Shown in pieces: positions 51,046-59,882 of a stretch of DNA of 64,000 bases. Below the pieces are notes generated by a model. That model saw nothing but the letters and a program-made list of their open reading frames with translations, had not been told where the DNA came from and ran no database searches. The DNA is taken from the NCBI RefSeq assembly GCF_030815485.1, contig NZ_JAUSWV010000002.1, positions 1,240,001 through 1,304,000 on the forward strand. Direction: 5' to 3'. Position numbers and translations under genes: made by a program. The number at the start of each line of letters is the position of its first letter. Positions within the stretch are counted from its first letter, which is position 1. This DNA is from Streptomyces rishiriensis. Lineage in GTDB: Bacteria; Actinomycetota; Actinomycetes; Streptomycetales; Streptomycetaceae.

Positions 51046-52310
51046 CGTGTCTTCTCCCTCGGCCGGTTCATGACCACCGCGGACTGGAAGCCGCCGAACC
51101 CGCTGCCCACCGAGAGCACACTGGCGAGCTTGCGCTCACGGGCCACGCGCGGGACGTAGTCCAGGTCGCACTCGGGGTCGGGTGTCTCGTAGTTCGCGGT
51201 CGGCGGTACGACCTGGTGCGCCAGGGCCAGCACACAGGCGACGAGTTCGATCGCCCCGATCGCGCCGAGCGAGTGCCCCACCATCGACTTGATGGAGCTC
51301 ATCGGCGTGTCGTAGGCGTGCGTGCCCAGGACCCGCTTCACCGCGGCGGTCTCGTGGCGGTCGTTCTGCTTGGTGCCCGACCCGTGCGCGTTGACGTAGT
51401 CGATCGCGGTGGGGTCGAGCCGGGCGTGGCCGAGGGCGTCCTCGATGGCCCGGGCCATCTCCAGGCCGTCGCTGGTCAGTCCGGTCATGTGGTAGGCGTT
51501 GCCGAACGTGGCGTACCCGCCGAGCTCGCAGTAGACGTGCGCGCCGCGGGCCCTGGCGTGCTCCAGCTCCTCCAGGACGAGTACGGCGCCGCCCTCGCCC
51601 ATGACGAACCCGTCACGGTCGGCGTCGAAGGGACGCGAGGCGTGGGCCGGGTCGTCGTTGTTCGAGGAGGTGGCCTTGATCGCGTCGAAGCACGCCATGG
51701 TGATCGGCGAGATCGGCGAGTCCGAGGCGCCGGCTATGCATATGTCGGCCCGGCCCTCCTCCACGGTGTGGAAGGCGTACCCGACCGCGTCGAGCCCGGA
51801 GGTGCAGCCCGTGGAGACGGTCTGCACCGGACCGCGTGCCCCGAACCGCTCCGCGACCGTCGAGGCGAGCGTGCTGGGCGTGAACGCGCGGTGCAGGTGC
51901 GGGGCCGCCTCCCGGTGATCCACGTCCCAGCGCTGTCCGCCGTGGCTGACCAGGACGTAGTCGCTCTCGAGCCGGGTGGTGCCGCCGACCGCGGTGCCCA
52001 GCGAGACGCCGACCCGCCAGGGGTTCTCCGCGGCGAGGTCGAGACCCGCGTCGCGTACCGCTTCGTCCCCGGCGACCAGGGCGAACTGTATGTAGCGGTC
52101 GCACCGCTCGACGTCGGTCGCGTCCAGACCGTGGGCCGCCGGGTCGAAGTCGCACTCGGCGGCGATCCGCGACCGCAGACCGGCCGGGTCGAAGAACGTG
52201 ATGGCCCGCGTCGCCGTGCGTCCGTCCGCCAGGAGGTTCCAGAACGCCGGGACGCCTATGCCGCCCGGGGCGACGATGCCTATGCCGGTGACCGCCACTC
52301 GTCTCGTCAT
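51042..52310 (-). CDS. whiE-ORFIII: Ketosynthase alpha of type II PKS (spore pigment)
   Basis: 422 residues. Catalytic Cys in [16 protein letters not shown], His in [11 protein letters not shown] and [14 protein letters not shown], plus the [19 protein letters not shown] segment. All marks of an active KS-alpha are present. With the chain-length factor it condenses malonyl units on the ACP into a long poly-beta-ketone. The start overlaps the cupin gene stop (ATGA, 52307-52310) and the stop overlaps the CLF start, so cupin, KS-alpha and CLF are translationally coupled. Confidence 0.95.
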   Translation of the reverse strand: MTRRVAVTGIGIVAPGGIGVPAFWNLLADGRTATRAITFFDPAGLRSRIAAECDFDPAAHGLDATDVERCDRYIQFALVAGDEAVRDAGLDLAAENPWRVGVSLGTAVGGTTRLESDYVLVSHGGQRWDVDHREAAPHLHRAFTPSTLASTVAERFGARGPVQTVSTGCTSGLDAVGYAFHTVEEGRADICIAGASDSPISPITMACFDAIKATSSNNDDPAHASRPFDADRDGFVMGEGGAVLVLEELEHARARGAHVYCELGGYATFGNAYHMTGLTSDGLEMARAIEDALGHARLDPTAIDYVNAHGSGTKQNDRHETAAVKRVLGTHAYDTPMSSIKSMVGHSLGAIGAIELVACVLALAHQVVPPTANYETPDPECDLDYVPRVARERKLASVLSVGSGFGGFQSAVVMNRPREKTR

Positions 52311-52750
52311 GAGCGCACCTGACGTCGCTCGGCCGACTCCGCCCCGACCACCGCGGGCTCGGCTTCGGTTCCCTCGGTGTCGACGTGGCCGAGCGGCGGG
52401 CTCGGGGCCAGCGGGCCGAGGTGGAAGACCATCCGGGCCTCCACCTTGCCGACGTTGCGGAAGCGGTGGCGCACGTTGAGGGGGATCAGGAGCCCCTGCT
52501 CGGGCTGGAGCGGGTGCGGCTCGCCGTCCAGGTCCACTTCCAGCTGTCCGCACACGACGTACACGAACTCCTCGGAGTACGGGTGGTAGTGCTCACCGAT
52601 GCGGTCGCCGGGCTGGATGAGGGCCACGCCCATGAAACCGCTGGTGGCGCCCACCGTTGCCGGGGTGAGCATGGCGCGCAGGTCGCCGCCTCGCCGGGTG
52701 TTGGGCTCGACCTCGCTGAGATCCATGATTCTGTGACGAGAAGTGATCAC
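52307..52750 (-). CDS. whiE-ORFII: Cupin protein of the spore-pigment cluster
   Basis: 147 residues from GTG behind GGAGGAA; an internal ATG at 52726 is less likely because the family begins with the ITSRHRI-type segment. [27 protein letters not shown] is cupin motif 1 with metal-ligand His and Glu, and [15 protein letters not shown] is motif 2. It corresponds to WhiE ORFII, found directly before KS-alpha in spore-pigment clusters. The exact reaction is not established; a cyclase or oxygenase-like step on the polyketide is usually supposed. Confidence 0.92.
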   Translation of the reverse strand: MITSRHRIMDLSEVEPNTRRGGDLRAMLTPATVGATSGFMGVALIQPGDRIGEHYHPYSEEFVYVVCGQLEVDLDGEPHPLQPEQGLLIPLNVRHRFRNVGKVEARMVFHLGPLAPSPPLGHVDTEGTEAEPAVVGAESAERRQVRS

Positions 52751-52821
52751 GACGTTCCTCCGATGGTGTACTGCACCGACGTGGCAGGGGCGGGGCACCG
52801 CCCCCGCCACGTGATGACGAA

Positions 52822-53967
52822 TCAGGCGTCGGGCGACCGGCGGTCGGTGACGAGATCCATGCGCGCCAGTTCGAGGAAGCGCGCGAGGCGGCCGTCCTTC
52901 GACGCGGACGCGCCGCCGGCGTCGAGCGTCGTCAGCTCGGCCACCTGCGCCGGGTCGGACAGACCGAGGGCCTGCACGGGGTCGGCGGCCTCGAGTCCGC
53001 CGCGCACGTCGATCAGCCGGACGACGACGTCGTCGCGCTGGAAGATCGTGCTGCGCAGGACCGGGCTGCGCGGGTCGTCCGCCGCCGCCTCGTCCTGCCG
53101 GGCGAGCAGCTCGGCCAGCTTCATGCCGCGGTCGGGGCGGGTCGGGTAGTACAGGGCGTACCGCTCGGCCTGCGCGTCCTGCCGCTCCGCCGTCACGTGG
53201 TGCACGGCCGGCAGCGCGGCCCGGGTGAAGAAGACCCGGGCGGACTCGGGGTCGTTGAGGTCCCGGTCCTGCTCCAGATGGGGGTTGATGGCCTCCTCGA
53301 CGGCCCGCACCTCGGGCTGCCGGGAGACGTGACGCAGCGCGGAGAGCAGGTCGCCGCGCACCTCGATGGCCCGCACCACCCGGTTGCCGTGCATGAACAG
53401 CGAGGTGCGGCACAGCCGGGTGGTGTCGTCGACCTGCGGCTCGGGCGAGGCGTAGTCGGCCAGGATCTTGGCGACGATCTCCTCGCTGCCCGGCTTGACG
53501 GTGAAGGTGAGCGCGTGCCGGATCACGCCGTCGCCGATCCTGGGCGCCGTCTGGAGCCGGCGCTTCGCCTGGTCGGCGGCCGCCGCCGGGCCACCCGTCT
53601 CGCGGACGACGTGGAAGCGCAGCGAGCGGGTGTCGCGCACGCAGCTGTGCAGCGGCTCCACCATCGCCACGTGTTCCTCGCTGTTGACCCAGGCGAGGAA
53701 CGGCGGGGCGCTCTCCCACTCGCTGGTGATCAGCCACTGGGAGGGGTTCTCGATGGACTGGCACAGCTGGTCGCTGACGTGCCCGGGGACGGACGCGACC
53801 TGGTTGCAGAGCTGCTCGTACGCCTCGAGGAACTGCTGCTGGGCTCCGTCGTAGACGTCGACCAGAAGGACGACGCGGAGCCGGGAACCGTCGAACACGG
53901 ACTGGGAGACACGTTGCGACGCCTGTCGCGCCCGCGAACCTGCAACACGTTCGGACGTGGTGGTCAT
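52822..53967 (-). CDS. whiE-ORFI: SchA/CurD-like protein, first gene of the spore-pigment operon
   Basis: 381 residues. It has repeated ABM/ferredoxin-like units: [39 protein letters not shown] and [26 protein letters not shown], with [19 protein letters not shown] and [20 protein letters not shown] as matching strands. This is the SchA/CurD family (WhiE ORFI). The role is not firmly known; it is needed for, or associated with, pigment deposition. ATG has AAGGAG upstream. A 137-bp gap separates it from the sortase gene, which must hold the operon promoter. Confidence 0.9.
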   Translation of the reverse strand: MTTTSERVAGSRARQASQRVSQSVFDGSRLRVVLLVDVYDGAQQQFLEAYEQLCNQVASVPGHVSDQLCQSIENPSQWLITSEWESAPPFLAWVNSEEHVAMVEPLHSCVRDTRSLRFHVVRETGGPAAAADQAKRRLQTAPRIGDGVIRHALTFTVKPGSEEIVAKILADYASPEPQVDDTTRLCRTSLFMHGNRVVRAIEVRGDLLSALRHVSRQPEVRAVEEAINPHLEQDRDLNDPESARVFFTRAALPAVHHVTAERQDAQAERYALYYPTRPDRGMKLAELLARQDEAAADDPRSPVLRSTIFQRDDVVVRLIDVRGGLEAADPVQALGLSDPAQVAELTTLDAGGASASKDGRLARFLELARMDLVTDRRSPDA

Positions 53968-54104
53968 CCTGCGCACATCTCCTTCGCGGAGGGGATAGGT
54001 GAACGTCGGCCGCGGTGATGCGACGTCAGCGTTCCTCGATCCTGTGCCCGTCCCCGCAAGCGCGCGACTCGGATGAACTACGTGGGTGACTGGGCGGCCG
54101 GCCG

Positions 54105-54866
54105 TCAGACGAGATGGGCGAAGACGACCAGGTTGTCGGTGTAGTCCTTGACCCGGCGGTCGTAGGCCCCCGCACAGGTGATGAGCCGCACCTGCGCCTC
54201 GGCGGTGTCGCTGTACACCCGCTCGTTGGGGAAGTCGGCCTTGTCGAAGGTCTCCACGCTGTCGACCCGGAAGGACGCCTTGCCGCCGTCGGCCCGCAGG
54301 ACCTGGAAGCCGTCGCCCTTCGCCAGTGCGCTGAGCCCCGCGAAGACGGCCGGGGAGGTCTTGGTGTCGACGTGTCCGGCGATGATCGCGGTGCCCGTCT
54401 CCCCGGGGGAGGCTCCCTTGGCGTGCCAGCCGACGAGGTTGACGTCGTTCGCCGGGGGCGGCTCCAGCCGGCCGTCGGCGCCGATGGCGAGGTCGACGAA
54501 GGGGGCGTCGACCCCGATCTTCGGGATGCGCAGCCGTACCGGCCGCGAGCGCGGCAGATGCTTGCCGACCGGTTCCCCGCTGTCCGGTTCCGCGGCGTCC
54601 GCCGCTCCGGCGGGCGTGGTCGGCGTGACCGGTCCGGTGGGCGCGGGGACCGACCCGGCGGCGGGCGGAGCGTGCGGTGGGCCGGCGATGCCGTTCGACG
54701 TGTCGTTTCCGCCGCCGAACAGGTTCAGCGCCAGGAGCACCGCGAGCGCGGCGCAGACCATCATCACGCCGGCGCGGGACGTTCCCTCTTCGGTGGGCGC
54801 CGGCTCGGTGCCGGAGGGGTCGGCGGGGTCGGAGGGAGAAGGGGAGGACGAAGGGGGAACTGCCAT
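54105..54866 (-). CDS. Class F-like sortase
   Basis: 253 residues. A short Pro/Ser-rich cytoplasmic start, one membrane segment (GVMMVCAALAVLLALNLFGGG), a Pro/Ala linker (to about 115), then the sortase domain. The catalytic His is in IIAGHVDT, Cys in RLITCAGAY and the probable Arg in YDRRVKDYTDN. The LITC-to-DNLVVFAHLV ending fits class F sortases of actinobacteria. It would anchor surface proteins to the cell wall from outside the membrane. Directly upstream on the same strand, 115 bp away, is the surface-protein gene with a sorting-signal-like C-terminus, so the two are probably enzyme and substrate. ATG at 54866 has GAGGTGG upstream. Confidence 0.88.
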   Translation of the reverse strand: MAVPPSSSPSPSDPADPSGTEPAPTEEGTSRAGVMMVCAALAVLLALNLFGGGNDTSNGIAGPPHAPPAAGSVPAPTGPVTPTTPAGAADAAEPDSGEPVGKHLPRSRPVRLRIPKIGVDAPFVDLAIGADGRLEPPPANDVNLVGWHAKGASPGETGTAIIAGHVDTKTSPAVFAGLSALAKGDGFQVLRADGGKASFRVDSVETFDKADFPNERVYSDTAEAQVRLITCAGAYDRRVKDYTDNLVVFAHLV

Positions 54867-54924
54867 CGGGGACCACCTCATTCGGGCGCGGCAGCGGGGC
54901 GGACAGAGCACGGGGAGCGAGCCG

Positions 54925-54953
54925 GGCCGCCACACGGGGCATGTGCGGCGGCC
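54925..54953 (-). terminator. Hairpin after surface-protein copy 2
   Basis: GGCCGCCACAC (54925-54935) pairs with GTGCGGCGGCC (54943-54953) with one mismatch. It matches the hairpin at 28957-28989 and would limit read-through into the sortase gene. Confidence 0.65.
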
Positions 54954-54981
54954 GCGGCTGCGCTATCGCGTCCGGCACAGG

Positions 54982-55575
54982 TCAGGCCACGCTTCCGGCG
55001 GTCTTCCTGCGGCGCAGGGCGTAGACGCCGGTGCCGGCGACGGCGAGGACGCCGAGTCCGGCCGCGGTCGCCGACGGGCCGGCGAGGGCGCCGCCGCCGG
55101 TGTGCATGCCGCCGCTGGGCTTGTCGTGCTCCTTGCTCCAGCCGCCGGACTCCTCTTCCTTGCCGCCGTTCCAGGAGTCGTCGCCGTGCTCACCGCCGGT
55201 GGAGCTGCCGAACCCGGCGTCCTTGTCCTTGTACGTCTCGGGGTCGAACCTGGGGTCCACGGCCGCGCCCCGGTCGCCGCTGTCGTTGACCGAGGCGAGC
55301 GCGCCGCCGCCGGTGTGCATGCCACCGTGCGGGGAGTCGTGCTCCTCCTTGCCGCTCTCTTCCTTGCCGCTCTCCTCCTTGCCGTGGTCCTCCTTGCCCT
55401 GGTCCTCCTTGCCGTGGTCCTCCTTGCCGTGCTCGTCGCTGTACGAGGAGCTGTCCTCCTTGCTCCAGGAGGAGTCGTCGTGGTCCGTGTCACCGGCGGC
55501 GTAGGCACCGGGGGCGCCGATGGCGAGGGCGGCCGAAGCCGCCGCGGTGGCCAGGATCATGCGAGCAGAACGCAT
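54982..55575 (-). CDS. Secreted low-complexity surface protein with HTGGGAL motif and C-terminal membrane anchor (copy 2)
   Basis: 197 residues. The first 45 or so residues, including signal peptide and AYA site, are identical to copy 1. The stalk has HGKED/QGKED/SGKEE repeats instead of SSSAKEED. PHGGMHTGGGALASVND and the C-terminal PSGGMHTGGGALAG plus hydrophobic segment and RRRK tail are kept. The tail looks like a sortase sorting signal without the L-P/A. A class F-like sortase gene follows on the same strand. It probably forms a flexible, charged wall-anchored layer; function unknown. It is inserted between the hydroxylase and SchA/CurD-like genes of the pigment cluster. Confidence 0.82.
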   Translation of the reverse strand: MRSARMILATAAASAALAIGAPGAYAAGDTDHDDSSWSKEDSSSYSDEHGKEDHGKEDQGKEDHGKEESGKEESGKEEHDSPHGGMHTGGGALASVNDSGDRGAAVDPRFDPETYKDKDAGFGSSTGGEHGDDSWNGGKEEESGGWSKEHDKPSGGMHTGGGALAGPSATAAGLGVLAVAGTGVYALRRRKTAGSVA

Positions 55576-55709
55576 CTGATGGTCCTTCCGTCACGACCGG
55601 GCAGCCGACACCTCGTCAGCTCAGGTGACCCGACCGGGACGTGATCCACCGTCAGCCGCCCGTCGCCGCGGCACCACTCGGGGCGTTCACACGGGTGAAG
55701 CCCGTTGGG

Positions 55710-57371
55710 TCAGGCGAGGCCCAGCCCGGTCTTCAGGACCCGGCGCAGCGTCGCCTCCGCGTCCGCGTCCGGACCCGGCGACCGCCATACGACGAACCCG
55801 TCGGGCCGCACGAGTACGGCGCCCCCGGGTGCCGTGCCGTGGCGCTCCGCCCAGTCGGCGTCGCCCTCCGGCACCAGGTCCGCGTCGGCCCCTGTGCCCA
55901 CCCGGTACGACCTGAGGGGGAGGACCAGTTCCTCGGCGAGGCGGGTGGCGGCCCGGTGCCATCCGCTCTGCTCACCGGCATCGCTGAGCAGGACCAGCGA
56001 CCGCTCGTAGAGGTCGAGGGTCGACAGCCGTTCGTTCCCGCGGCGGACCCACAGGTGAGGCGCCCTGCTGCCGGGCCCGCCGGTCAGGTCGAGACTCTCC
56101 GGCACGACCGGGACGGCGGGGTCGGCGCCGACGACGGCGCCCTGCGGGTAGCGGTAGCCGAGGGCCACGTTGAGGATGCCCCGCTGGGGACCACCGCCGC
56201 CCGCTCCGGGCGGCGGGGCGAAACCGGGGTGGCTGTGCTCGGCGGACCGGGCGGCGGCCCGGGCGCTGGTGGCCTCGGCCACCGGGCGGCGTTCGGCGTC
56301 GTAGGTGTCCAGCAGCGCCTCCCCCGCCCAGCCGTCGATCACCGCGGCCAGCTTCCAGGCGAGGTTGTGCGCGTCCTGGATGCCGGTGTTGGAACCGAAG
56401 GCGCCGGTGGGGGACATCTCGTGGGCCGAGTCGCCGGCCAGGAACACCCGTCCCGACCGGTAGCTGCGGGCGACCCGCTGGGCGGCGTGCCAGGGCGCCT
56501 TGCCGGTGATCTCCACGTCGAGGTCGGCGACCCCGACCGCCCGGCGGATGTGCTCGACACACCGCTCGTCGGTGAACTCCTCGAGGGTTTCGCCGCGTTC
56601 GGGGTGCCAGGGGGCGTGGAACACCCAGTTCTCTCGGTTGTCCACCGGCAGCAGGGCGCCGTCGGCCTCGGGGTCGGTCAGGTAGCAGACGATGAAGTGG
56701 CGGTCGCCCACGACGTCGGCGAGACGGCGGGAGCGGAAGGTCAGGCTGACGTTGTGGAACAGGTCGCCGGGCCCGCTCTGACCGATGCCGAGCTGCTCCC
56801 GGACGGGGCTGCGGGGACCGTCGGCGGCGACCAGGTAGTCGGCACGGATGGTGGTGTGCTCACCCGTCTCGCGGCTCTTGACCACCGCGGTGACGCCGGT
56901 GCGGTCGCTGTCGAACGACATCATCTCGGTGGAGAAGCGCAGGTCGCCGCCGAGCTGCCGGGCGTGCTCGAGCAGGACCGGCTCGAGGTCGTTCTGGCTG
57001 CACAGGCACCAGGAGCTGGGGCTGAAGCGGGCCAGGCCGCCCCCCGGGTCGATGTCCCGGAACAGCCACTCGCCCGCGTCGCCGACCAGGGTGGGCGCCT
57101 GGAGGATGCCGTGGTTGTCGGCCAGGGTGGCGGCGGCCTCCTGGATCGCCTGCTCGACACCGGCCACCCGGAACAGCTCCATCGTGCGGACGTTGTTGCC
57201 GCGGCCGCGCGGATGGATGGAGGTGCCGGCGTGGCGCTCCACCAGTACGTGCGGTACTCCCAGGCGTCCCAGGAACAACGAGGTCGCCAGTCCGACCAGG
57301 GAACCTCCGACGATGAGGACCGGGACCCTGATGGTGCGGGGCCCGGTCTCCTCGGCTCGTTCTTTCGTCAC
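55710..57371 (-). CDS. whiE-ORFVIII: FAD-dependent aromatic polyketide hydroxylase (spore pigment)
   Basis: 553 residues from GTG behind GGAGGCGAGA. The FAD motif is VPVLIVGGSLVGLATSLFLGRLGV, the DG motif YLVAADGPRSPVREQLGI and the GD motif VFLAGDSAHEMSPTGAFGSNTGIQDAHNLAWKL. A thioredoxin-like C-terminal domain completes a TcmG/SchC/WhiE ORFVIII-type hydroxylase, which hydroxylates the cyclised pigment. In the classical whiE locus ORFVIII is divergent from ORFI; here it runs in the same direction and is separated from ORFI by the surface-protein and sortase genes. Confidence 0.88.
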   Translation of the reverse strand: MTKERAEETGPRTIRVPVLIVGGSLVGLATSLFLGRLGVPHVLVERHAGTSIHPRGRGNNVRTMELFRVAGVEQAIQEAAATLADNHGILQAPTLVGDAGEWLFRDIDPGGGLARFSPSSWCLCSQNDLEPVLLEHARQLGGDLRFSTEMMSFDSDRTGVTAVVKSRETGEHTTIRADYLVAADGPRSPVREQLGIGQSGPGDLFHNVSLTFRSRRLADVVGDRHFIVCYLTDPEADGALLPVDNRENWVFHAPWHPERGETLEEFTDERCVEHIRRAVGVADLDVEITGKAPWHAAQRVARSYRSGRVFLAGDSAHEMSPTGAFGSNTGIQDAHNLAWKLAAVIDGWAGEALLDTYDAERRPVAEATSARAAARSAEHSHPGFAPPPGAGGGGPQRGILNVALGYRYPQGAVVGADPAVPVVPESLDLTGGPGSRAPHLWVRRGNERLSTLDLYERSLVLLSDAGEQSGWHRAATRLAEELVLPLRSYRVGTGADADLVPEGDADWAERHGTAPGGAVLVRPDGFVVWRSPGPDADAEATLRRVLKTGLGLA

Positions 57372-57636
57372 TCTCGCCTCCAGCGCGTCGATTCCGCCGA
57401 CCCGGCCGGGATACGGCGGAGATCCTCATGCATGCCCCGTGGAGGTGACGGCGGCTCAGGCTTCACCCGCCTGCGTCGCGGCGCCGGACGGGTCCGCCCG
57501 GCGCCCCTGAACCGTCGGACCCCGCACACCCTCGGGTGTACGGGGAACGGTGCGGACCGGACGGGCTCCCGGACGAACCCTCAGCGGGCCCTCGCCGGAC
57601 TGCCGGTGGGATGCCGGCCTCGCTCTCGGCGAGCTC

Positions 57637-58566
57637 TCAGCGGCTCACGTAGAAGCGGACGGTCGTGCCTTCGTCGGAGGTGTGCAGACGGACCAGGTCG
57701 GCCACGTAGTGGACCAGCATCAGGCCGCGTCCGCCGATCTGACCGCGCGCGGGCGGTCTGCGGCCGGCCAGCGGATCGGACAGCCGGCCCGCGTCCCGGA
57801 CCTCGCACACGACCTGTCCCGCGTGGGCCCAGACGGCGAGCGTGCCCCGTCCGGCGCCGTGCACCACGCTGTTGGTGGTCAGCTCCGCCACCGCCAGCTC
57901 GGTGTCGCCCAGCCGCTGCCCGGCAAGGCCCAGCCGTTCGGCCTCCCGGACCGCAAAGGCGCGCGCCGCGTACAGCTCGTCGGAGCCGAAGGGGAAGACG
58001 GCCGCGTCCGGCACCGGTACCAGCGCCTCGTTGTAACGGGCGACGACGGAACGCCAGTCGTAGGAGTCACTGGCCGCCTGCCGCTCGCTGGTCACGATCG
58101 TCGGATGGGTGATCCTCGCGTCGGCCAGGACCTCCTCGTCCAGGCGTGCCTCGTCGTACGGACAGAGGATGGTCACCGCACGGCCCTCGAAGGCCGCGTT
58201 GATCAACGCCTCGTGCTGCGCGCACGCCGGGTACTCGACCGCGCTGCGGCCCGCCCAGATCGGCTCGCCGATGATCCGCACCCGTCCTTGCCGGTGGGCG
58301 TCGGCGAACGCGCGTAGCACTCCGGGAATGATCCGGCCCGGGTTGCGGCCCGCCACCGTCATGTCCAGCAGGCGAACGGCCTGGGCGTCCTGGCCGAGGC
58401 CGGCCCTGATCAGCTCCAGGTTGGGACCCGGCACCGCCACCGCCACCGGTTCGCCGAGGTCCAGGCCCTCCTGCACGAAGGACACCGTCTGTTCCACGTA
58501 CTCCTGTTCGGTGCGGTAGAACAGCGCGGGGTGCTCGAAGGCCTCGTGGGTCGCCACCGTGTTCAT
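57637..58566 (-). CDS. RsbA-like regulator: MEDS sensor domain plus HATPase anti-sigma kinase domain
   Basis: 309 residues. The N-terminal MEDS domain (HPALFYRTEQEYVEQTVSFVQEGLDLGEPVAVAVPG to about residue 165, with ALINAAFEGRAVTILCPYD) is followed by a HATPase_c_2 domain: GDTELAVAELTTNSVVHGAGRGTLAVW (N box), EVRDAGRLSDPL (G1), GGRGLMLVHYVADLVRL (G2). Such proteins bind or phosphorylate STAS anti-anti-sigma factors or bind sigma-B-type factors, and the MEDS domain senses small ligands. Its ATG overlaps the stop of the upstream STAS gene as ATGA, which points to a working pair. Confidence 0.9.
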   Translation of the reverse strand: MNTVATHEAFEHPALFYRTEQEYVEQTVSFVQEGLDLGEPVAVAVPGPNLELIRAGLGQDAQAVRLLDMTVAGRNPGRIIPGVLRAFADAHRQGRVRIIGEPIWAGRSAVEYPACAQHEALINAAFEGRAVTILCPYDEARLDEEVLADARITHPTIVTSERQAASDSYDWRSVVARYNEALVPVPDAAVFPFGSDELYAARAFAVREAERLGLAGQRLGDTELAVAELTTNSVVHGAGRGTLAVWAHAGQVVCEVRDAGRLSDPLAGRRPPARGQIGGRGLMLVHYVADLVRLHTSDEGTTVRFYVSR

Positions 58567-58919
58567 CGCGGCGCCACCTCGATCCTGCCGAGGCCCGGCC
58601 AGAACAGGCTCAGTACGCGGGGCACCTGCGGTGGCGGATGCTCGACCACCACCCGGCCCCCGGACAGGCCCAGCGCCGTGACGGCGAGCGCCGCGACCCC
58701 TGCCACATCGACGAACGCCACTTCCGACAACTCCACATACGACACGTCGGCGTGCTGCCGAGCCAGGTCCGCCAAGGCCTCTTCCCAGGGCGAGCGAGTG
58801 ATCTCGCTGATCTCGCCCCGGGCACGAATGCCGGGCCGACCGGACAACGGACCCACCTCCAGCACGGCCACACCGCACACCGGCCCGAGGCCGCCCTCTC
58901 CCTGCGAGGCGTCCACCAC
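58563..58919 (-). CDS. STAS-domain anti-anti-sigma factor
   Basis: 118 residues from GTG 58919, chosen because AAGGAGG (58926-58932) lies 6 bp upstream; GTG 58946 has a weaker site. VAVLEVGPLSGRPGIRARGEISEITRSPWEEALADLA and HADVSYVELSEVAFVDVAGVAALAVTAL show the STAS fold. The place of the phosphorylatable Ser in SpoIIAA-type proteins (D-S-S/T-G) is here D-V-A-G, so phospho-control at that site is doubtful. It is coupled by ATGA to the RsbA-like gene. Confidence 0.85.
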   Translation of the reverse strand: MVDASQGEGGLGPVCGVAVLEVGPLSGRPGIRARGEISEITRSPWEEALADLARQHADVSYVELSEVAFVDVAGVAALAVTALGLSGGRVVVEHPPPQVPRVLSLFWPGLGRIEVAPR

Positions 58920-59118
58920 CCGTGGCCTCCTTCGTCTGCCGGTCACTTCGACCAGCGTAGCGCGGCCCCTCACACCGCCGGGTCGCTGCTCCGACGGAGG
59001 CCGGTCGGCGACGCGGCGGCCCGGCGGCCGGTGGAACGCGGGAGCGGGCCCTAACCTGACCCGCACCGCACCGCACGACGAGGCGGCAGAAGACGACGGT
59101 CGAACCCATGGTGACGTG

Positions 59119-59778
59119 ATGTGCTGGAGTGCGACGGCCGACCTGGTGGCGGGCGCCGGTGTGGCGGCCGTCGGGCTGGCCTGTGTGACGAGTGTGCGCG
59201 ACCGCCGGGATCTTCCGCTGGCCGCGCTGCCGCTGCTGCTCGGGGCCCATCAGGTCGTGGAGGCGGTGGTCTGGGACGCGGGCGGGGGCGGCGGGCCCGC
59301 CACCGTCGTCTGGGCCGTGATCGCCCTGCCGCTGCTGGCCGTGTGGGTGCCGGCGGCGGTGTGGTGCGCCGCCCCGCCGGCCGCCCGGCGCAGGCTGACG
59401 TCGCTCCTCGCGCTCGGCGTCGCGACCGCCGCGGGGCTCACCGCCGGTATCGCCACCGGGCCGGTGACGGCCTCCGTCCGTGGCCACACGGTGGGCTACT
59501 CGGTCCCGCTCGCCCACCCGGCCGTACTCGTCGCGGGCTATCTCCTGGCCACCGTCGGATCCCTGCTGCTCTCCGGCGACCGGCGGCTGTCGGCCCTGGG
59601 GGTGGTGGTCGGCGTCGGCGCGGCGGCCTGCTTCGCGCTGTGGCGGCTGGAGTTCGTCTCGACCTGGTGCGCGTTCGCGGCGCTGTGGTCGGTGCTGCTG
59701 CTCGGCTGGGTACGCCGACGGCCGGACTCCGCGCGGCTGCCGCCGGACCGGACACGGAACTCCGGCGTCACCCGGTGA
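59119..59778 (+). CDS. DUF6629-like membrane protein
   Basis: 219 residues with seven hydrophobic segments. MCWSATADLVAGAGVAAVGLACV and LPLAALPLLLGAHQVVEAVVWDAG match the DUF6629 family, whose start MCWSA is diagnostic. Conserved HQ and E residues in the second and third helices hint at a ligand or metal site. Function unknown. GTG codons lie just upstream in frame, but ATG 59119 starts the family motif. It converges with the VanW gene. Confidence 0.82.
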   Translation: MCWSATADLVAGAGVAAVGLACVTSVRDRRDLPLAALPLLLGAHQVVEAVVWDAGGGGGPATVVWAVIALPLLAVWVPAAVWCAAPPAARRRLTSLLALGVATAAGLTAGIATGPVTASVRGHTVGYSVPLAHPAVLVAGYLLATVGSLLLSGDRRLSALGVVVGVGAAACFALWRLEFVSTWCAFAALWSVLLLGWVRRRPDSARLPPDRTRNSGVTR

Positions 59779-59882
59779 GGTGACGGTGCCCGCGGGACGG
59801 GACCACGGCACGGGACCACCGGCACGGGCGAAGGTTCCCGACGTACGAAGGTCACCCCGCGTTCTCCCGGTCCCCGCGGGAC

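Larger units (their letters stand above)
54925..55655 (-). repeat. Inverted duplication, copy 2 (surface-protein locus)
   Basis: The reverse complement of this block aligns with 28166-28989 over the upstream region, the coding sequence and the terminator. The two copies point toward each other. They differ by the missing SSSAKEED repeats, a few substitutions and an added GSSTGGEHGD segment here. Confidence 0.85.
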
